Virus record (IMG/VR): IMGVR_UViG_3300024239_000015
Coordinates: 169,378 to 233,377 of that record
DNA length: 64,000 nucleotides
Reading direction: 5' to 3' (one strand)
Origin: a virus
The first letter of the stretch is position 1. Each line of letters opens with the position of its first letter. Position numbers and translations under genes: made by a program. Below are positions 33,139-42,494 of the stretch, piece by piece. The notes under the pieces are model-generated. The model had not been told where the DNA came from and did no database searches. It saw only the letters and a list, made by a program, of their open reading frames with translations.

Positions 33139-35283
33139 ATGTCTGAACAACCAAAAAAAGAGATCAAAGGGATTGAATGCAAGCATGTCATTTACATGCC
33201 TTCGAACCGAGCGATGTCTTCTGATGATGCGGTGTTTATCAAAGAACGTATCCATTTTCAAGACGGAACACAAACCACCAACTTCCGTCAAGTGAATAAC
33301 CCACCGATGGATTTCTACGTGGTAAAACCTGCACTGCGCACCTACCGTGAGAAAAAGATCGCAGAACCTTTGAGTCGTTTACAGAAGTACACGACGACTC
33401 AACGCAAACTCCCTGAGAAGCTTTCTCAAGCGTTAGGGTTACGAGGCGGTAAAGACTTACCATTGCGACGTTTAGCGCGCTCTCCGTACGTGTATGGTGC
33501 CGATGCTACTGTTGCGACACGGATTAAAAAGAAATACCAAGAACGCTGGCCTGACGTATCCTCCAAGTCCACTTTAGCTGTACTCGACATAGAAACCGAC
33601 GTTGTGGACTCGGATGAATTTGGGGATATCATCGCAATCTCACTGACGTGTGGGAAACACGCCGTGTTAGTTGCTACAGAAAAGTTCTTAGAAGGAACTG
33701 TAGACGTTGAGCGTCGACTCTTTGCAGCGATTGATAAACACATCGGTGAAGACATCCGTCAGCGTGAGATCACCGTCGACTTTAAGGTCGTTGACTCTCC
33801 TGCGGCAGCAGTGAAATACGTCATGCAACGAGCGCATGAACTCGAACCTGACTTTATGGCGTGTTGGAACATCAACTTCGACTTACCTAAACTCATTGCT
33901 ACTGTACAGGAAGAAGGACTGGACGTTGGTCAGGTGTTCTGTGACCCTCGTGTTCCTTACGAATTCAGAAACCCACGGTATATCGAAGGGACTGAAAACA
34001 AAGTCACAAGCTCTGGGAAACAACAACCGTTGAGTCCCCATGAACGCTGGCACACTTTTGACGTCCCGTCTACGTTTTACTGGGTAGACGCCATGATCGT
34101 TTACGCGATGATTCGTAAAGCTGCAGGGATGGAATCCAGTTACAAACTCGATGACGTACTGGATAAAAACATCAAACGTCAGAAACTGAAATTCGATGGA
34201 GCGAAAGGGAAGTCTGGGAGAGAATGGCACTACGTCATGCAGACTCAATACAAAATTGAGTACTTGGTATATAACTTATTCGACTCCATCGGTGTAGAGC
34301 TTCTGGATGAGAAAACGATGGACTTGCAATTGACGTTACCTGAATTGGTAGGGTTTGGTGAGATCCACACGTTTAAGTCTACGCCTAAACAGTTAGCGGA
34401 TGACTTACACTTCTTCTGTTTAGAAAACCAGATGGTACTCTGTAGTATCTCTGACCAAATGCTAGACCCGTTAGACGAGTACGTGATCTCCCGTGAAGGG
34501 TGGATTATCACGCTTCCTTCACACCTAGTGGAGGAGAATGGGATTTTCGTATGCTCAGACTTTCCTGAGCTTCGGTCTCAAGCACGATGTTGGGTAAGCG
34601 ATTCTAGGTGTGTTACGACACACCGAGTCCCCTATTCTCGAAAGAGAGTGGGTGTAGGTTCTTTAATTGCTGGAATACACTAAAGCTCAAAACGCTACAA
34701 CGCAGTCCGTGAGGACAGACGTGAATGCCATCGAAAGATAGAAAAAAGTTTTGAGATAACCTAAGCTGAAATAAAAGCTTTGTTAGACGCAAGGTGCTAA
34801 GGGTTGTAAACAATGGTTAACCAGCAGCTGGGGTGGTTCTAAACCACCAGAGTTCAACGACTATCCCGTAGCGGGGAGTAGGGACGCAAGCGGAGTATAC
34901 ACTCAAGGCGTTTCGAAATAAGAACCCACCTAAACGCGTTTCTAACGCGCACGGTGAAGATATAGTCTGGGCGTGCAGGGAAAACCTGCAGCAGTGTGGG
35001 CAACCACGCGGAGAGTAAGTCGCGTTTACTCTTGAACAAACCGTTAGACGTAAAATCCTCTTATCCGTACACAGAGATCTTCTTAAACGTCTGTAAGTCA
35101 ACGACGTTGGTAGAAGTGTGTGAGATTGTAGGGGTGTCCGACCAAGACCGTCGGATATGTGGGATTAACATGACAGGTGGGATGACCAACGCGGTAGACT
35201 GGTGTTGTACGATGTATCAATTACCAAGGTTTGACGATGCATTAGAAGCGTACTTAGCTGAGCAAGAAAAGGAGGTCGCATGA
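33139..35283 (+). CDS. Family B DNA polymerase, N-terminal half, interrupted by a group I intron
   Basis: Exon 1 is 33139-34602 and exon 2 about 35011-35283, giving ~578 residues. The 3'-5' exonuclease motifs are present: DIET at 150-153, NINFD at 244-248 and YNLFD at 378-382. After splicing, motif A reads DVKSSYP at about 501-507, about 12 residues after WVSD. The protein ends ~70 residues later, with no Kx3NSxYG or YGDTDS motif here or elsewhere in the window. The palm therefore has to be completed by a second polypeptide; split family B polymerases are reported in phiKZ-like phages. AAGGATC precedes the ATG. Confidence 0.8.
34603..35010 (+). ncRNA. Group I intron in the DNA polymerase gene
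   Basis: About 408 bases. The exon ends at GAT (34602), and the intron-side GAGTC can pair with GATTC to place a U.G pair at that T; the 3' end follows a G at 35010 or 35013. The P/Q-like element is TTGCTGGAATACACTAAAGC (from ~34667), and the P7-type strands are GTTCAACGACTATCCC (34852) and GATATAGTCTG (34958). About 35 bases around the first P7 strand nearly match the helicase intron. No endonuclease gene is present. Boundaries are less sure than in the helicase because motif spacing allows a 3-base shift. Confidence 0.75.
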
Positions 35284-35702
35284 GGCTGTCTGTGTTACTG
35301 ATCGCTCACCGTACGGTGACTGAGCCTAAACCTAAGCCGTTTCTTTATGGAACGGTGGAGGTGATATTCGACTCCATCGACCAGAAAGCGTACGAGTGGG
35401 TGTTACTAGAGCGTTTTGAGCACGGGTTTGCTGAGCTACGCATGCAGCTTGGGTTACTGGACTTACCACGCAAACACCAAGCGTTATTCGATAGCGTAAT
35501 AGACGATCTCACCAGTGCTAAACTCATCGCACTGGAAACCTTTCAACAAGCTCCTTCACTCACACGGCAAGTCCCTCATAAAGGACAACACGATCGTTTA
35601 CGGGAAGGAGTCGAAAGTCACGTGGAGTTTGAACCCATACGTCACACGTGGGGAGACCCCTCACACTTTGCAGTGACGTTGTTGGTGTTACCTAAAGACT
35701 AG
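35280..35702 (+). CDS. Unrecognised 140-residue protein downstream of the polymerase
   Basis: The ATG overlaps the polymerase stop, with AAGGAGG inside the end of the polymerase gene, so translation is coupled. Begins MRLSVLLIAHRTVTEPKP, ends in a strand-rich HFAVTLLVLPKD. Coupling suggests a polymerase accessory role, but no motif shows it. Confidence 0.65.
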   Translation: MRLSVLLIAHRTVTEPKPKPFLYGTVEVIFDSIDQKAYEWVLLERFEHGFAELRMQLGLLDLPRKHQALFDSVIDDLTSAKLIALETFQQAPSLTRQVPHKGQHDRLREGVESHVEFEPIRHTWGDPSHFAVTLLVLPKD

Positions 35703-35705
35703 ACC

Positions 35706-35739
35706 GCATACAGAGAGAGCTCAGGCTCTCTCTGTATGC
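35706..35739. terminator. Two-way terminator between convergent genes
   Basis: GCATACAGAGAGAGC-TCAG-GCTCTCTCTGTATGC, a perfect 15-bp stem between the end of the polymerase operon and the end of a minus-strand gene. Confidence 0.85.
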
Positions 35740-35751
35740 ACGTACAGTGTA

Positions 35752-36525
35752 TTAAATCGCACAGAACTGTTTGTACCACGCCATGAAGCGTTGACGGTAC
35801 GTTTCGTTCTTAATGCAACGGAACGCTAATTGCAGGTTGTAACGGCTGGAGACTAAAGCGCGCTCACCTGGGTTTGACGTAGACACAGAAACCAATACCG
35901 TGAAGAAGTCTTTAAACTCTTCGATCTGTGGTTTAGTCATACGGATGTCACGTGCGTCTAAGAAACGGAACAGGTGACGAGGACCGAAAGCGCTTTGTGT
36001 ACCTAACGCTTCTGTTAACGCTTTCATGCAGTGGCCGAAGTGTTGACCGTTACTGTATTCGATGGCTTGCATCACACCACGGAATAAAGCCGATTGGTGA
36101 TTTGCACCAGTACGAATTTCTACAGCAACGTTCGCTGCCATTTCTTTCACGTAGGCGTCGATGGTTCGTTTGAATACAGCGACTTCAGGCGCGTCTGCCG
36201 GAGTAGCGGCTGGTTCTTCCCAACGACTGGCTGGCTCTGCTGGGGCAGGGGTTGGAGTTTCTACAGCAGCTGGCTCTTCCACTACAGGCGCTTCTTCAGC
36301 TGTGGCTTCTGGCTCCGTTGACACGTCAGTAGCAGCCATTTCAGCTTCTGTAGTGACGTCGTCGTTTTCTGGAGTCTCTGCAGTTTCAGAAGCTGGTTCA
36401 TCCACACCAATTGATTCTTCTGCGCTGTCTAATTGGCCAATTTCTGTTTCCAGTTCGGTCGTTTCTACCGCAGGTGCTTCAGTCGGCGCTGTTGCTGCGG
36501 TGGTGTTGTTTCTTTTCTTGGACAT
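35752..36525 (-). CDS. Acidic Pro/Glu-rich protein with helical C-terminal domain
   Basis: 257 residues from ATG 36525 (MSKKRNNTTAATAP), chosen because AAGGA lies 9 bases upstream; an ATG at 36534 is too close to it. Residues ~10-110 are low-complexity Ala, Glu, Pro and Thr (SAEESIGVDEPASE). The C-terminal ~140 residues are a compact helical domain. A TSAE-type site could mean processing in the head, but it may equally be a non-virion protein. Its leader contains a GGACGCCGGCCGACGCCC stem. Confidence 0.6.
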   Translation of the reverse strand: MSKKRNNTTAATAPTEAPAVETTELETEIGQLDSAEESIGVDEPASETAETPENDDVTTEAEMAATDVSTEPEATAEEAPVVEEPAAVETPTPAPAEPASRWEEPAATPADAPEVAVFKRTIDAYVKEMAANVAVEIRTGANHQSALFRGVMQAIEYSNGQHFGHCMKALTEALGTQSAFGPRHLFRFLDARDIRMTKPQIEEFKDFFTVLVSVSTSNPGERALVSSRYNLQLAFRCIKNETYRQRFMAWYKQFCAI

Positions 36526-36613
36526 TGTAAACATTCCTTAAGCTTAGGGAAATTAAAGGACGCCGGCCGACGCCCAAAGGATTCGTCACACAAATGATTA
36601 TTTTACAGCAAAA

Positions 36614-36640
36614 AAGAAAGAAACCGAAGCTTCTTTCTTT
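36614..36640 (-). terminator. Terminator hairpin
   Basis: AAAGAAAGAA...TTCTTTCTTT stem around CCGA, followed by TTTTTTGCTG on the minus strand; it ends the operon whose last gene stops at 36648. Confidence 0.75.
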
Positions 36641-36647
36641 GTGTACG

Positions 36648-37091
36648 CTAAACCCGATGGTGCAGCACCGCTTGGCCCACGGCTTGCTTTACCGACTGCT
36701 CGGTCACCACGCCAAACATTCCAGCTAAGTGTTCGTACACCTGCGCACAGACTTCATCAAAGATCAACCGCATAGCTGGGTTGCTCAGATTTTGGTAAGC
36801 GTCAATTAACACACTCAGACGTTTGGGCGTGTTGTCTGCCTCCGATTCAAATAACACCTTACAAGTGGGAGTACGGTCATGTACGTCGTGTAAATGTACC
36901 GTAATTCCAAGGTCGTGGTTAGGGACTAAAGTATTTACGGTGTAGTCACACACCACACCAGCAACAGCCAGTGCTTCTCTGAGTTGTGTCAGCAACGGAC
37001 CCTGTAAGTCTGTGTAACGACTACCTTTGAAATGAAAGTCTAACAACGTTTTCACTTTAAACGTTGGTTTTTCAAATAACACTAAACTCAT
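36648..37091 (-). CDS. Unrecognised 147-residue protein
   Basis: AGGAGAG precedes the ATG, which overlaps the upstream stop. Mixed protein with LGITVHLHDVHDR in the middle and a helical C-terminus. Last gene of a tightly packed run from 39587. No recognised domain. Confidence 0.65.
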   Translation of the reverse strand: MSLVLFEKPTFKVKTLLDFHFKGSRYTDLQGPLLTQLREALAVAGVVCDYTVNTLVPNHDLGITVHLHDVHDRTPTCKVLFESEADNTPKRLSVLIDAYQNLSNPAMRLIFDEVCAQVYEHLAGMFGVVTEQSVKQAVGQAVLHHRV

Positions 37092-37624
37092 CTTTCTCTC
37101 CTTTCAAGAAATTCTAACAATTGATCCCAATCTAAGTCACGTTGGTACGTACCGTGTTCGGCCCACCAACACACTTGAGACTTCCCGCGCATGAGTTTGT
37201 TATTCGGTACGGAATACACCGCAAAACGAAAGCCCAATTCTTTCATTTCTTCCCAGGTGTCTTTGAAGGGTACCCAGACGTAGTGGTTAGGGCATTCGCT
37301 ATCAAATCCACAGAGGACAGACGTTCCGGACAACTCCATGGGAATACCGTCTTCACGCGGTTCTGGCGGATACCCACGCAACTCACGTTTGTACCGCCAA
37401 CAGATCGATTCTAGTGACGTGTCGTAACAGGGAGCAGACCAAGGACCGACGTACTCTCGTGTGTCGCCGATTTTCACTTGGACTTCTAACCGGACTACTT
37501 CTACCAGTGTGGTATCCGCGCCTACCGGAAGCGGTGTTACTTTCTTGTGGGTTTCATCACGGTAAGAAACCACAGGAGGTCGATTACGATCCCTTACTCT
37601 TCTTTCAAACGCAGTTGTCGCCAT
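37088..37624 (-). CDS. Unrecognised 178-residue protein
   Basis: GGGAGGATG precedes the ATG. Basic N-terminus (FERRVRDRNRPPV), several tryptophans, cysteines at CYDTS, ICWR, LCGFDSEC and VCWW but not in a zinc-site spacing. Overlaps genes on both sides. Function unknown. Confidence 0.6.
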   Translation of the reverse strand: MATTAFERRVRDRNRPPVVSYRDETHKKVTPLPVGADTTLVEVVRLEVQVKIGDTREYVGPWSAPCYDTSLESICWRYKRELRGYPPEPREDGIPMELSGTSVLCGFDSECPNHYVWVPFKDTWEEMKELGFRFAVYSVPNNKLMRGKSQVCWWAEHGTYQRDLDWDQLLEFLERRER

Positions 37625-38052
37625 AACTGCATCCTCCCTACTTCGGTTTGTAGTTTCCCTTCTTGAGCCGCTTTCTGTAGAACTACAGCGCGCCGATTCA
37701 ACTCACCCCACGCCTCTTCGTCCTCAAAGGTCGAGACACAACTCATCCAGATGTCCACCCAGATCACCGCCGCGACGGATCGCAAATTGTCTAGATCGCA
37801 CCCGCGGAAATCGCCGGAGACAGTCACGCCAGCAAAGTCGGAAGTGGGGCTTTCGATGGTATAGATTTCGATATCGCCTTTCCAGCCGTCGAGTTGGTCG
37901 ACGTCAACAAAACAGGTATGTTCGACCAGTTGACTTGGGATATATAGGCCGAGAATCAACCCGACTTCTTTTAAAGCTTCGACTAACGTGTGTTCAAAAC
38001 CGCGGTGTGTCGTGACTGGTTGAAAGTTTAAAGCGAGTTTGGTTAGTTGCAT
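37594..38052 (-). CDS. Unrecognised 152-residue protein
   Basis: AAAAGGAAACC precedes the ATG. The N-terminal half is strand-rich (VTVSGDFRGCDLDNL), the C-terminal half helical and basic. Overlaps the 178-residue gene by 31 bases. Function unknown. Confidence 0.6.
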   Translation of the reverse strand: MQLTKLALNFQPVTTHRGFEHTLVEALKEVGLILGLYIPSQLVEHTCFVDVDQLDGWKGDIEIYTIESPTSDFAGVTVSGDFRGCDLDNLRSVAAVIWVDIWMSCVSTFEDEEAWGELNRRAVVLQKAAQEGKLQTEVGRMQLWRQLRLKEE

Positions 38053-38513
38053 GGGGTGGTTTCCTTTTCAGTTCGTTTGTTTACCAAAGCTTTCTCAAGC
38101 TCTCTGTGGATGTACTGTAAGTCGTTCAGTTCGTTTCCCAAACCGGAGTAAAAGTACGCTTTGATAACGTCGCCGTCTACTGTCAGCCAGAGGGTTATAT
38201 CGGCCGCTTCAACCAATACGGCATAGTGGCGTTTATACATAAACAAAGCCTGTTTGACTGGCCCATTTCTGTATATTTCCACTGTACTTAGTTCATGAGT
38301 GGTCATCACCGGTTTATTAACGTCCAGTTTCATCGAAGGTGTACACAACGCATCTAAGCGGATTAAGATCTCTTGCAGTAATTGTTGTTTTTGATGTCGC
38401 TTCAGATCTTCTTCGCGTAGTTTCGTTAAACGACGTGTAGTTAGTGTGTTGGCTATAAACGCACCGATAAATGCGCTGACTACGAGTAGAAACACGATCA
38501 TTTTATCGCTCAT
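38043..38513 (-). CDS. Single-pass membrane protein (156 residues)
   Basis: Residues 4-24 (KMIVFLLVVSAFIGAFIANT) form an N-terminal membrane helix followed by a basic stretch (RRLTKLREEDLKRHQKQ) and a coiled-coil-like region, then a strand-rich domain. The layout resembles the 139-residue protein at 45801, and the two may be distant relatives. Location: inner membrane with the domain probably in the cytoplasm. Confidence 0.65.
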   Translation of the reverse strand: MSDKMIVFLLVVSAFIGAFIANTLTTRRLTKLREEDLKRHQKQQLLQEILIRLDALCTPSMKLDVNKPVMTTHELSTVEIYRNGPVKQALFMYKRHYAVLVEAADITLWLTVDGDVIKAYFYSGLGNELNDLQYIHRELEKALVNKRTEKETTPCN

Positions 38514-39058
38514 GGTGTTTGTCCTTTTAGTTCAATGTGGGTTAGGTGTTCCAGAAGAGAACCCGTACGGCCTTCTTCTACCATTTCTTTAATGACTGTT
38601 TCCAGGTCGTGTGTAGCAAACACAGCAGGCGCGTTGCGGTTCGATTGTTTGTACACTTCGAGCGCACACTCAGCGGTCTCAGAGATCATCGCAGCTGTGT
38701 ACACTGAATTGTCGTGATCTCCATCGAAGTGTGATGCCATGACTGCATCATCGCTCAAGGTTAATACAGCATTAACGAAACGTACGCCGGAATACAGCAT
38801 GTACAAGTTTTTACGGACATCGAGAAGGTAACCTAAACATACCGTCATTTCATCGTCCTGCAGGAGCGCACGTAGCGCTGCTTGACGTTGCGTGCGCGTC
38901 ATGTTAAAGAGTTCAGGGAGAGTTGCTGTAATCCTTTCTCCGCCCCAATACAAATTCCCAAAGGGGAGTTTGATTAAGTTCTGCGGAAAGACAATCCCGG
39001 CACGACGCATGACTTCTCCTGAGAACGTCACAAACTTTCCTTTCTTATACAGAAACAT
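38510..39058 (-). CDS. HslV/proteasome-like fold protein, probably inactive
   Basis: 182 residues from ATG 39058 (MFLYKKGKFVTFSG), preceded by GAGGAGGAG. The layout matches its upstream neighbour and the Ntn-hydrolase fold of HslV: two N-terminal strands, a strand with LYMLYSGV, then a helix after DNSVYTAAMI and a long helix. The residue after the initiator Met is Phe, so there is no nucleophile and it is likely non-catalytic. Fold assignment is by pattern only. Confidence 0.45.
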   Translation of the reverse strand: MFLYKKGKFVTFSGEVMRRAGIVFPQNLIKLPFGNLYWGGERITATLPELFNMTRTQRQAALRALLQDDEMTVCLGYLLDVRKNLYMLYSGVRFVNAVLTLSDDAVMASHFDGDHDNSVYTAAMISETAECALEVYKQSNRNAPAVFATHDLETVIKEMVEEGRTGSLLEHLTHIELKGQTP

Positions 39059-39587
39059 CAGACTCCTCCTCGTCAAATACTTGACTGATCATCGGCTTTA
39101 GCTTTTTACTACTGATACTACAGACAGGACCAGAGACCGTCGGGTTATGTTGGAACACCCACTCCAAAGCTTCCAGTGGTTTAACACCCGCGTTTAACAA
39201 CACACGCATTTCCATAAACACACTTCCGCAGATGTTGTAGTTTACAGGAGAAACCACCAAACAACCTAACTCCATCACGTACGCCTGTTTTGCAGAAATA
39301 ACCAGCAAGCCAACAACTTCAAAGTACTTTTTCAGTCCTTCTGGAATGGACTCTGCCTCGACTTTCCCTAACTCGATATTTCTCACCGCAGCAATCAAGA
39401 ACTCTTGTAGTGCAAGGTGTGTGTCTTTGGAAAGACTCTTTCCCACTACGCCGTACGCTAACCGTTTACACTCCGTGGTGAATAGTTTCTGTGCCTTAAA
39501 AAGTACAGGCTCAGCACCACGCTCCTCAATGTACTCGCCTTGAGAGTCTGAATACAAAACTCCATCGGCCGTAAAAATAATCGACAT
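39045..39587 (-). CDS. HslV/proteasome-like Ntn-hydrolase candidate
   Basis: 180 residues, start after TAGGAGTGAGG. The order of elements follows HslV: MSIIFTADGVLYSDSQG resembles the MTTIVAVRRDG...GGDGQ opening, with Ser2 as candidate nucleophile and Asp14 in the position of the conserved Asp; then KAQKLF...YGVVG, LLVISAKQAYVMEL, ICGSVFMEMRVLLNAG and a final helix. Co-transcribed with a second, apparently inactive copy 38510-39058 that overlaps it. A self-assembled protease or degraded relative is possible. No sequence search was possible. Confidence 0.5.
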   Translation of the reverse strand: MSIIFTADGVLYSDSQGEYIEERGAEPVLFKAQKLFTTECKRLAYGVVGKSLSKDTHLALQEFLIAAVRNIELGKVEAESIPEGLKKYFEVVGLLVISAKQAYVMELGCLVVSPVNYNICGSVFMEMRVLLNAGVKPLEALEWVFQHNPTVSGPVCSISSKKLKPMISQVFDEEESDVSV

Positions 39588-39617
39588 TCCCTCACTCCTA
39601 AATCAAACCGACAAAAA

Positions 39618-39640
39618 GGAGAGAGCCGAAGCTCTCTCTG
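39618..39640 (-). terminator. Terminator hairpin
   Basis: GAGAGAGC-CGAA-GCTCTCTC with TTTTTGTCGG on the minus strand, after the stop of the 96-residue gene. Confidence 0.75.
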
Positions 39641-39651
39641 TATGTTGTACG

Positions 39652-39942
39652 TTAAGCGAAGCGGTTGGCTTCCCGTTCCGCTTTAGATGGATACGGACTA
39701 CGGCCTGCTGCAGTCCCTGTAGGACGTAACGGTTCTGCGGTAGTCGCTGATGCAAATTTAAACTCGCTGTCAAACGACACCACCTGACGATGTTTTGCAC
39801 CTTCCGGTAACTGACTTTTGTTTAGTTTTAAGAAAATACCGTCGGAGAATTCCAACATCCAACCGTCTTTGCTTTTGACTAAAGTGGCTTTGGAGTCCAC
39901 TAAGAACGGACGTACTTTTTCTGGTAATACGAATTGACTCAT
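39652..39942 (-). CDS. Small unrecognised protein
   Basis: 96 residues after AAGGAAACTCCC. Strand-rich N-terminal half (GWMLEFSDGIFLKL) and a disordered basic tail ending SKAEREANRFA. Last gene of an operon running from 43310. Function unknown. Confidence 0.65.
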   Translation of the reverse strand: MSQFVLPEKVRPFLVDSKATLVKSKDGWMLEFSDGIFLKLNKSQLPEGAKHRQVVSFDSEFKFASATTAEPLRPTGTAAGRSPYPSKAEREANRFA

Positions 39943-39971
39943 GGGAGTTTCCTTTTCGGTTATGGGTTAAA

Positions 39972-40394
39972 TTAATTGTGTTTATCCAAATGGTTCAGAA
40001 CGGTTTGGATGGCCTGTTTTACTTCTTCAGGTGCGTTCTCCAAGGCCTCCTCGTAAGTAGAGACCAGCACCGCTAAAGATCTGGTACGATCTAACCTGCC
40101 GTCTAAGTCCAGAGCAATCAAGTTCTGAGCTTCTGCGATCAACTGTGGATACTGGCCGAAGTTTGACGCATGTAGCAAACGCTGTAACGTCAGAAAAGTT
40201 AGCTTACGCGAACTATCCATAGGAAGCGCGCTCGCACTCTGCACGATCAGACCAGCGGGCACCACCGTTGGCATGGGTTGACGATACATCGAACTTGCTA
40301 ACGCGACTGCAAACTCACGCTGGGCTTCGTTCTCCAGTTTGAACTCAATCGTACAGACTCCATTACGGAACCAGGTATCTAACACGTTACTCAT
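39972..40394 (-). CDS. Unrecognised 140-residue helical protein
   Basis: The ATG overlaps the upstream stop with GGAGTTAGAG before it. Helical; contains PMPTVVPAGLIV and a C-terminal EEVKQAIQTVLNHL helix. No family recognised. Confidence 0.65.
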   Translation of the reverse strand: MSNVLDTWFRNGVCTIEFKLENEAQREFAVALASSMYRQPMPTVVPAGLIVQSASALPMDSSRKLTFLTLQRLLHASNFGQYPQLIAEAQNLIALDLDGRLDRTRSLAVLVSTYEEALENAPEEVKQAIQTVLNHLDKHN

Positions 40395-41050
40395 TTCTCT
40401 AACTCCAGTGTAATAGGCTCAAACAAAGGCTTAACTAAGTCAGGGCTAAAGATCCCTATCTCGTCGGATGCGATAATGTTTAACGCTTCGTTTTCAGTTG
40501 GAACCACGATTCGTAAGTCCTTTGACCAGATTTCAGCCATGTTGATCTGAAGCACCGAAACGAAAGAAATCTGGCTATACAGAAAGTATAAACGTGGTAA
40601 ACTGACGTGGCGGAGCAGACCTAGTTTGTTCTTAGCCGCATAGGCTAGGAGTCGCTCGTCGTGGATCTCGTCTCGAATCGGACTACGGTTCAGCTCTTTC
40701 AATAAAAGGGTATAACGACGCAATACGCTCACTGCGTCAGGGTCAACTCGATGGTCTCCAAACAACCCACAATACCGCAACCACAATTCCGCGACTGTAT
40801 ACGCGGGCATGTCGCGATATCGTCCAGAAATAGTGAGACAAACACCCTTCACACCCATGCGAGTAACCAGAACACCAATGTTAGTGTTTATCGAGGTGTC
40901 GTTGAAGGTTACAGAGACTACGAAATTTTCTGCGTGCTCTGACTGTACCTGGATTCCTAAGAGTTTTCCCAGTTCGTTCATCGATCTTGCGTAACTGGAG
41001 TCCGTAGAGTACTCGTCACTGTTTGCTGGTACGAAGTTTACTAAAAACAT
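40391..41050 (-). CDS. Unrecognised 219-residue protein
   Basis: AAAAAAGGAG precedes the ATG. Strand-rich first half (NIGVLVTRMGVKGVCLTI), helical middle (DDERLLAYAAKNKL-like). Ends PLFEPITLELEK. The upstream gap (41051-41135) holds an imperfect copy of the promoter motif (TCGATTCTAGACGCATTAA), not counted among the eight. Confidence 0.65.
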   Translation of the reverse strand: MFLVNFVPANSDEYSTDSSYARSMNELGKLLGIQVQSEHAENFVVSVTFNDTSINTNIGVLVTRMGVKGVCLTISGRYRDMPAYTVAELWLRYCGLFGDHRVDPDAVSVLRRYTLLLKELNRSPIRDEIHDERLLAYAAKNKLGLLRHVSLPRLYFLYSQISFVSVLQINMAEIWSKDLRIVVPTENEALNIIASDEIGIFSPDLVKPLFEPITLELEK

Positions 41051-41135
41051 AACTACTCCTTTTTTAATGCGTCTAGAATCGATTTTAAGAGACTTTCTTC
41101 TTCGGTGGTATGAATACTCGTCTCTGGTGTTTTTA

Positions 41136-42479
41136 TTAAAGCTTAGGCTCTCTGAGAATACCTAACTCGGGTGTGTGGTAGAATGGGTTGTCAATACACT
41201 CTACGTCCGGCTCAGCAATCCCTAGGTAGGTCAACTTCCCGTCGTGTAACGCATACACACTGAAGTCTTTCGATAGCAGTAACTTGATTTTCGGTTCGTA
41301 TTCCCGACCTATTTCTAAGGCGCGCTTAGTGAACTTTGTGGTACGGCAGATGTTTGTGTTTTCGATGTTAACCACAACCTCCACTGGAGGGTACAGATAC
41401 TGCATTATCTTTCTGCCATATTCGAGCACAGTGGGAGAGAAACTACGACAGGAGGATTCTTGTTGTTCGTGGTACCACAACAGAAAATCGCCCACCGTTG
41501 GAACTTTCCCCTGTTCGATGAACACCTTATGCCCAATTACCTCTTCCAGCAACGTGTGGAACTTTTTAGATTCCACACCCGAATAACGAGTCGCTAAGAA
41601 GACGTACTGTTCTTCGCTCAACGCAGTGACGTTTTTACCCACTGAAACCTTTACGTAGGTTTCCGCTGGTTTAACCACCGCAGCAGGTACACGGGACAAC
41701 TTAGCATGTTCGCGCTGTTCCGCTTTACGCAGTTGTTCTACGGCAAATTCATGTCGTTCTAAACGACGTTTCTCGGCTATATCGTGACAGTAAGGTAGGA
41801 TGAAATTAAATCCATTTTCTGTACAGACTTGTAGCTCTAAGAACTCGGCGATTTTGACGTACACTTCAGCATTTACGTCTAAGAAAGACTGAGTGACGTT
41901 AGTCGGTTTACACATCACGTCGAACCAAATCAACCACCGTCCGATGGACGTTCTGATAATTTCTCTACCTTGCCCCCAGAGCGACAATTCCAGTTGTGTA
42001 GCAAACTTTCGTATGTCCACTAAAGGGTACTGTTTTTTCAGATAAGAAAACGCGTGTTCGTCAAGTGGTTCGTCTCTCAGTTCGTCTAAGGAGTAGATCA
42101 GTTCTGGTAAAGACGGATGTACATCGACTCGCAACACTAAGTTAGATTCCGCTTGCTCTTTCCAGCTCCCTTCTTCCTTTTCGTTGATTAGATCGGCTAT
42201 AGTTACCTCAGAAGGAATTCCCAAAGTCGTAAGTTTGTGAGCAGGCTGTACATACCGAACTGCTGCAGCCAACACCACGTCTGAAATGTACAAGTCTACC
42301 TCTGCAGACCTCCAGCCTGCGGTAAGGTAATCTTCAATCGTGGTTGCGTCAGCACACCCCACGTTAGACAGAAGTAACATACGGTCTATTTGGATCAGTG
42401 TGATTTTTAAGAAGTGGGCTACTTGTTCAGTAGACCAACCCAATGTTCTCAATAACTCTATCTTTTCTATTCTGGTCAT
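41136..42479 (-). CDS. HTH- and HhH-like protein, paralog of the 46400 gene
   Basis: 447 residues after AAGGAG. The N-terminus LGWSTEQVAHFLKITLIQI is spaced like a helix-turn-helix. VTIADLINEKEE and, later, PTVGDFLLWYHEQQ recall the alpha-CTD-type TVGDL module. The C-terminus GKLTYLGIAEPDVE closely matches GKLTHLGLSKPEVE at the end of the 376-residue protein at 46400, so they are paralogs. A DNA- or RNA polymerase-binding regulator is plausible but unproven. Confidence 0.6.
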   Translation of the reverse strand: MTRIEKIELLRTLGWSTEQVAHFLKITLIQIDRMLLLSNVGCADATTIEDYLTAGWRSAEVDLYISDVVLAAAVRYVQPAHKLTTLGIPSEVTIADLINEKEEGSWKEQAESNLVLRVDVHPSLPELIYSLDELRDEPLDEHAFSYLKKQYPLVDIRKFATQLELSLWGQGREIIRTSIGRWLIWFDVMCKPTNVTQSFLDVNAEVYVKIAEFLELQVCTENGFNFILPYCHDIAEKRRLERHEFAVEQLRKAEQREHAKLSRVPAAVVKPAETYVKVSVGKNVTALSEEQYVFLATRYSGVESKKFHTLLEEVIGHKVFIEQGKVPTVGDFLLWYHEQQESSCRSFSPTVLEYGRKIMQYLYPPVEVVVNIENTNICRTTKFTKRALEIGREYEPKIKLLLSKDFSVYALHDGKLTYLGIAEPDVECIDNPFYHTPELGILREPKL

Positions 42480-42494
42480 CTTTATACTCCTTAA

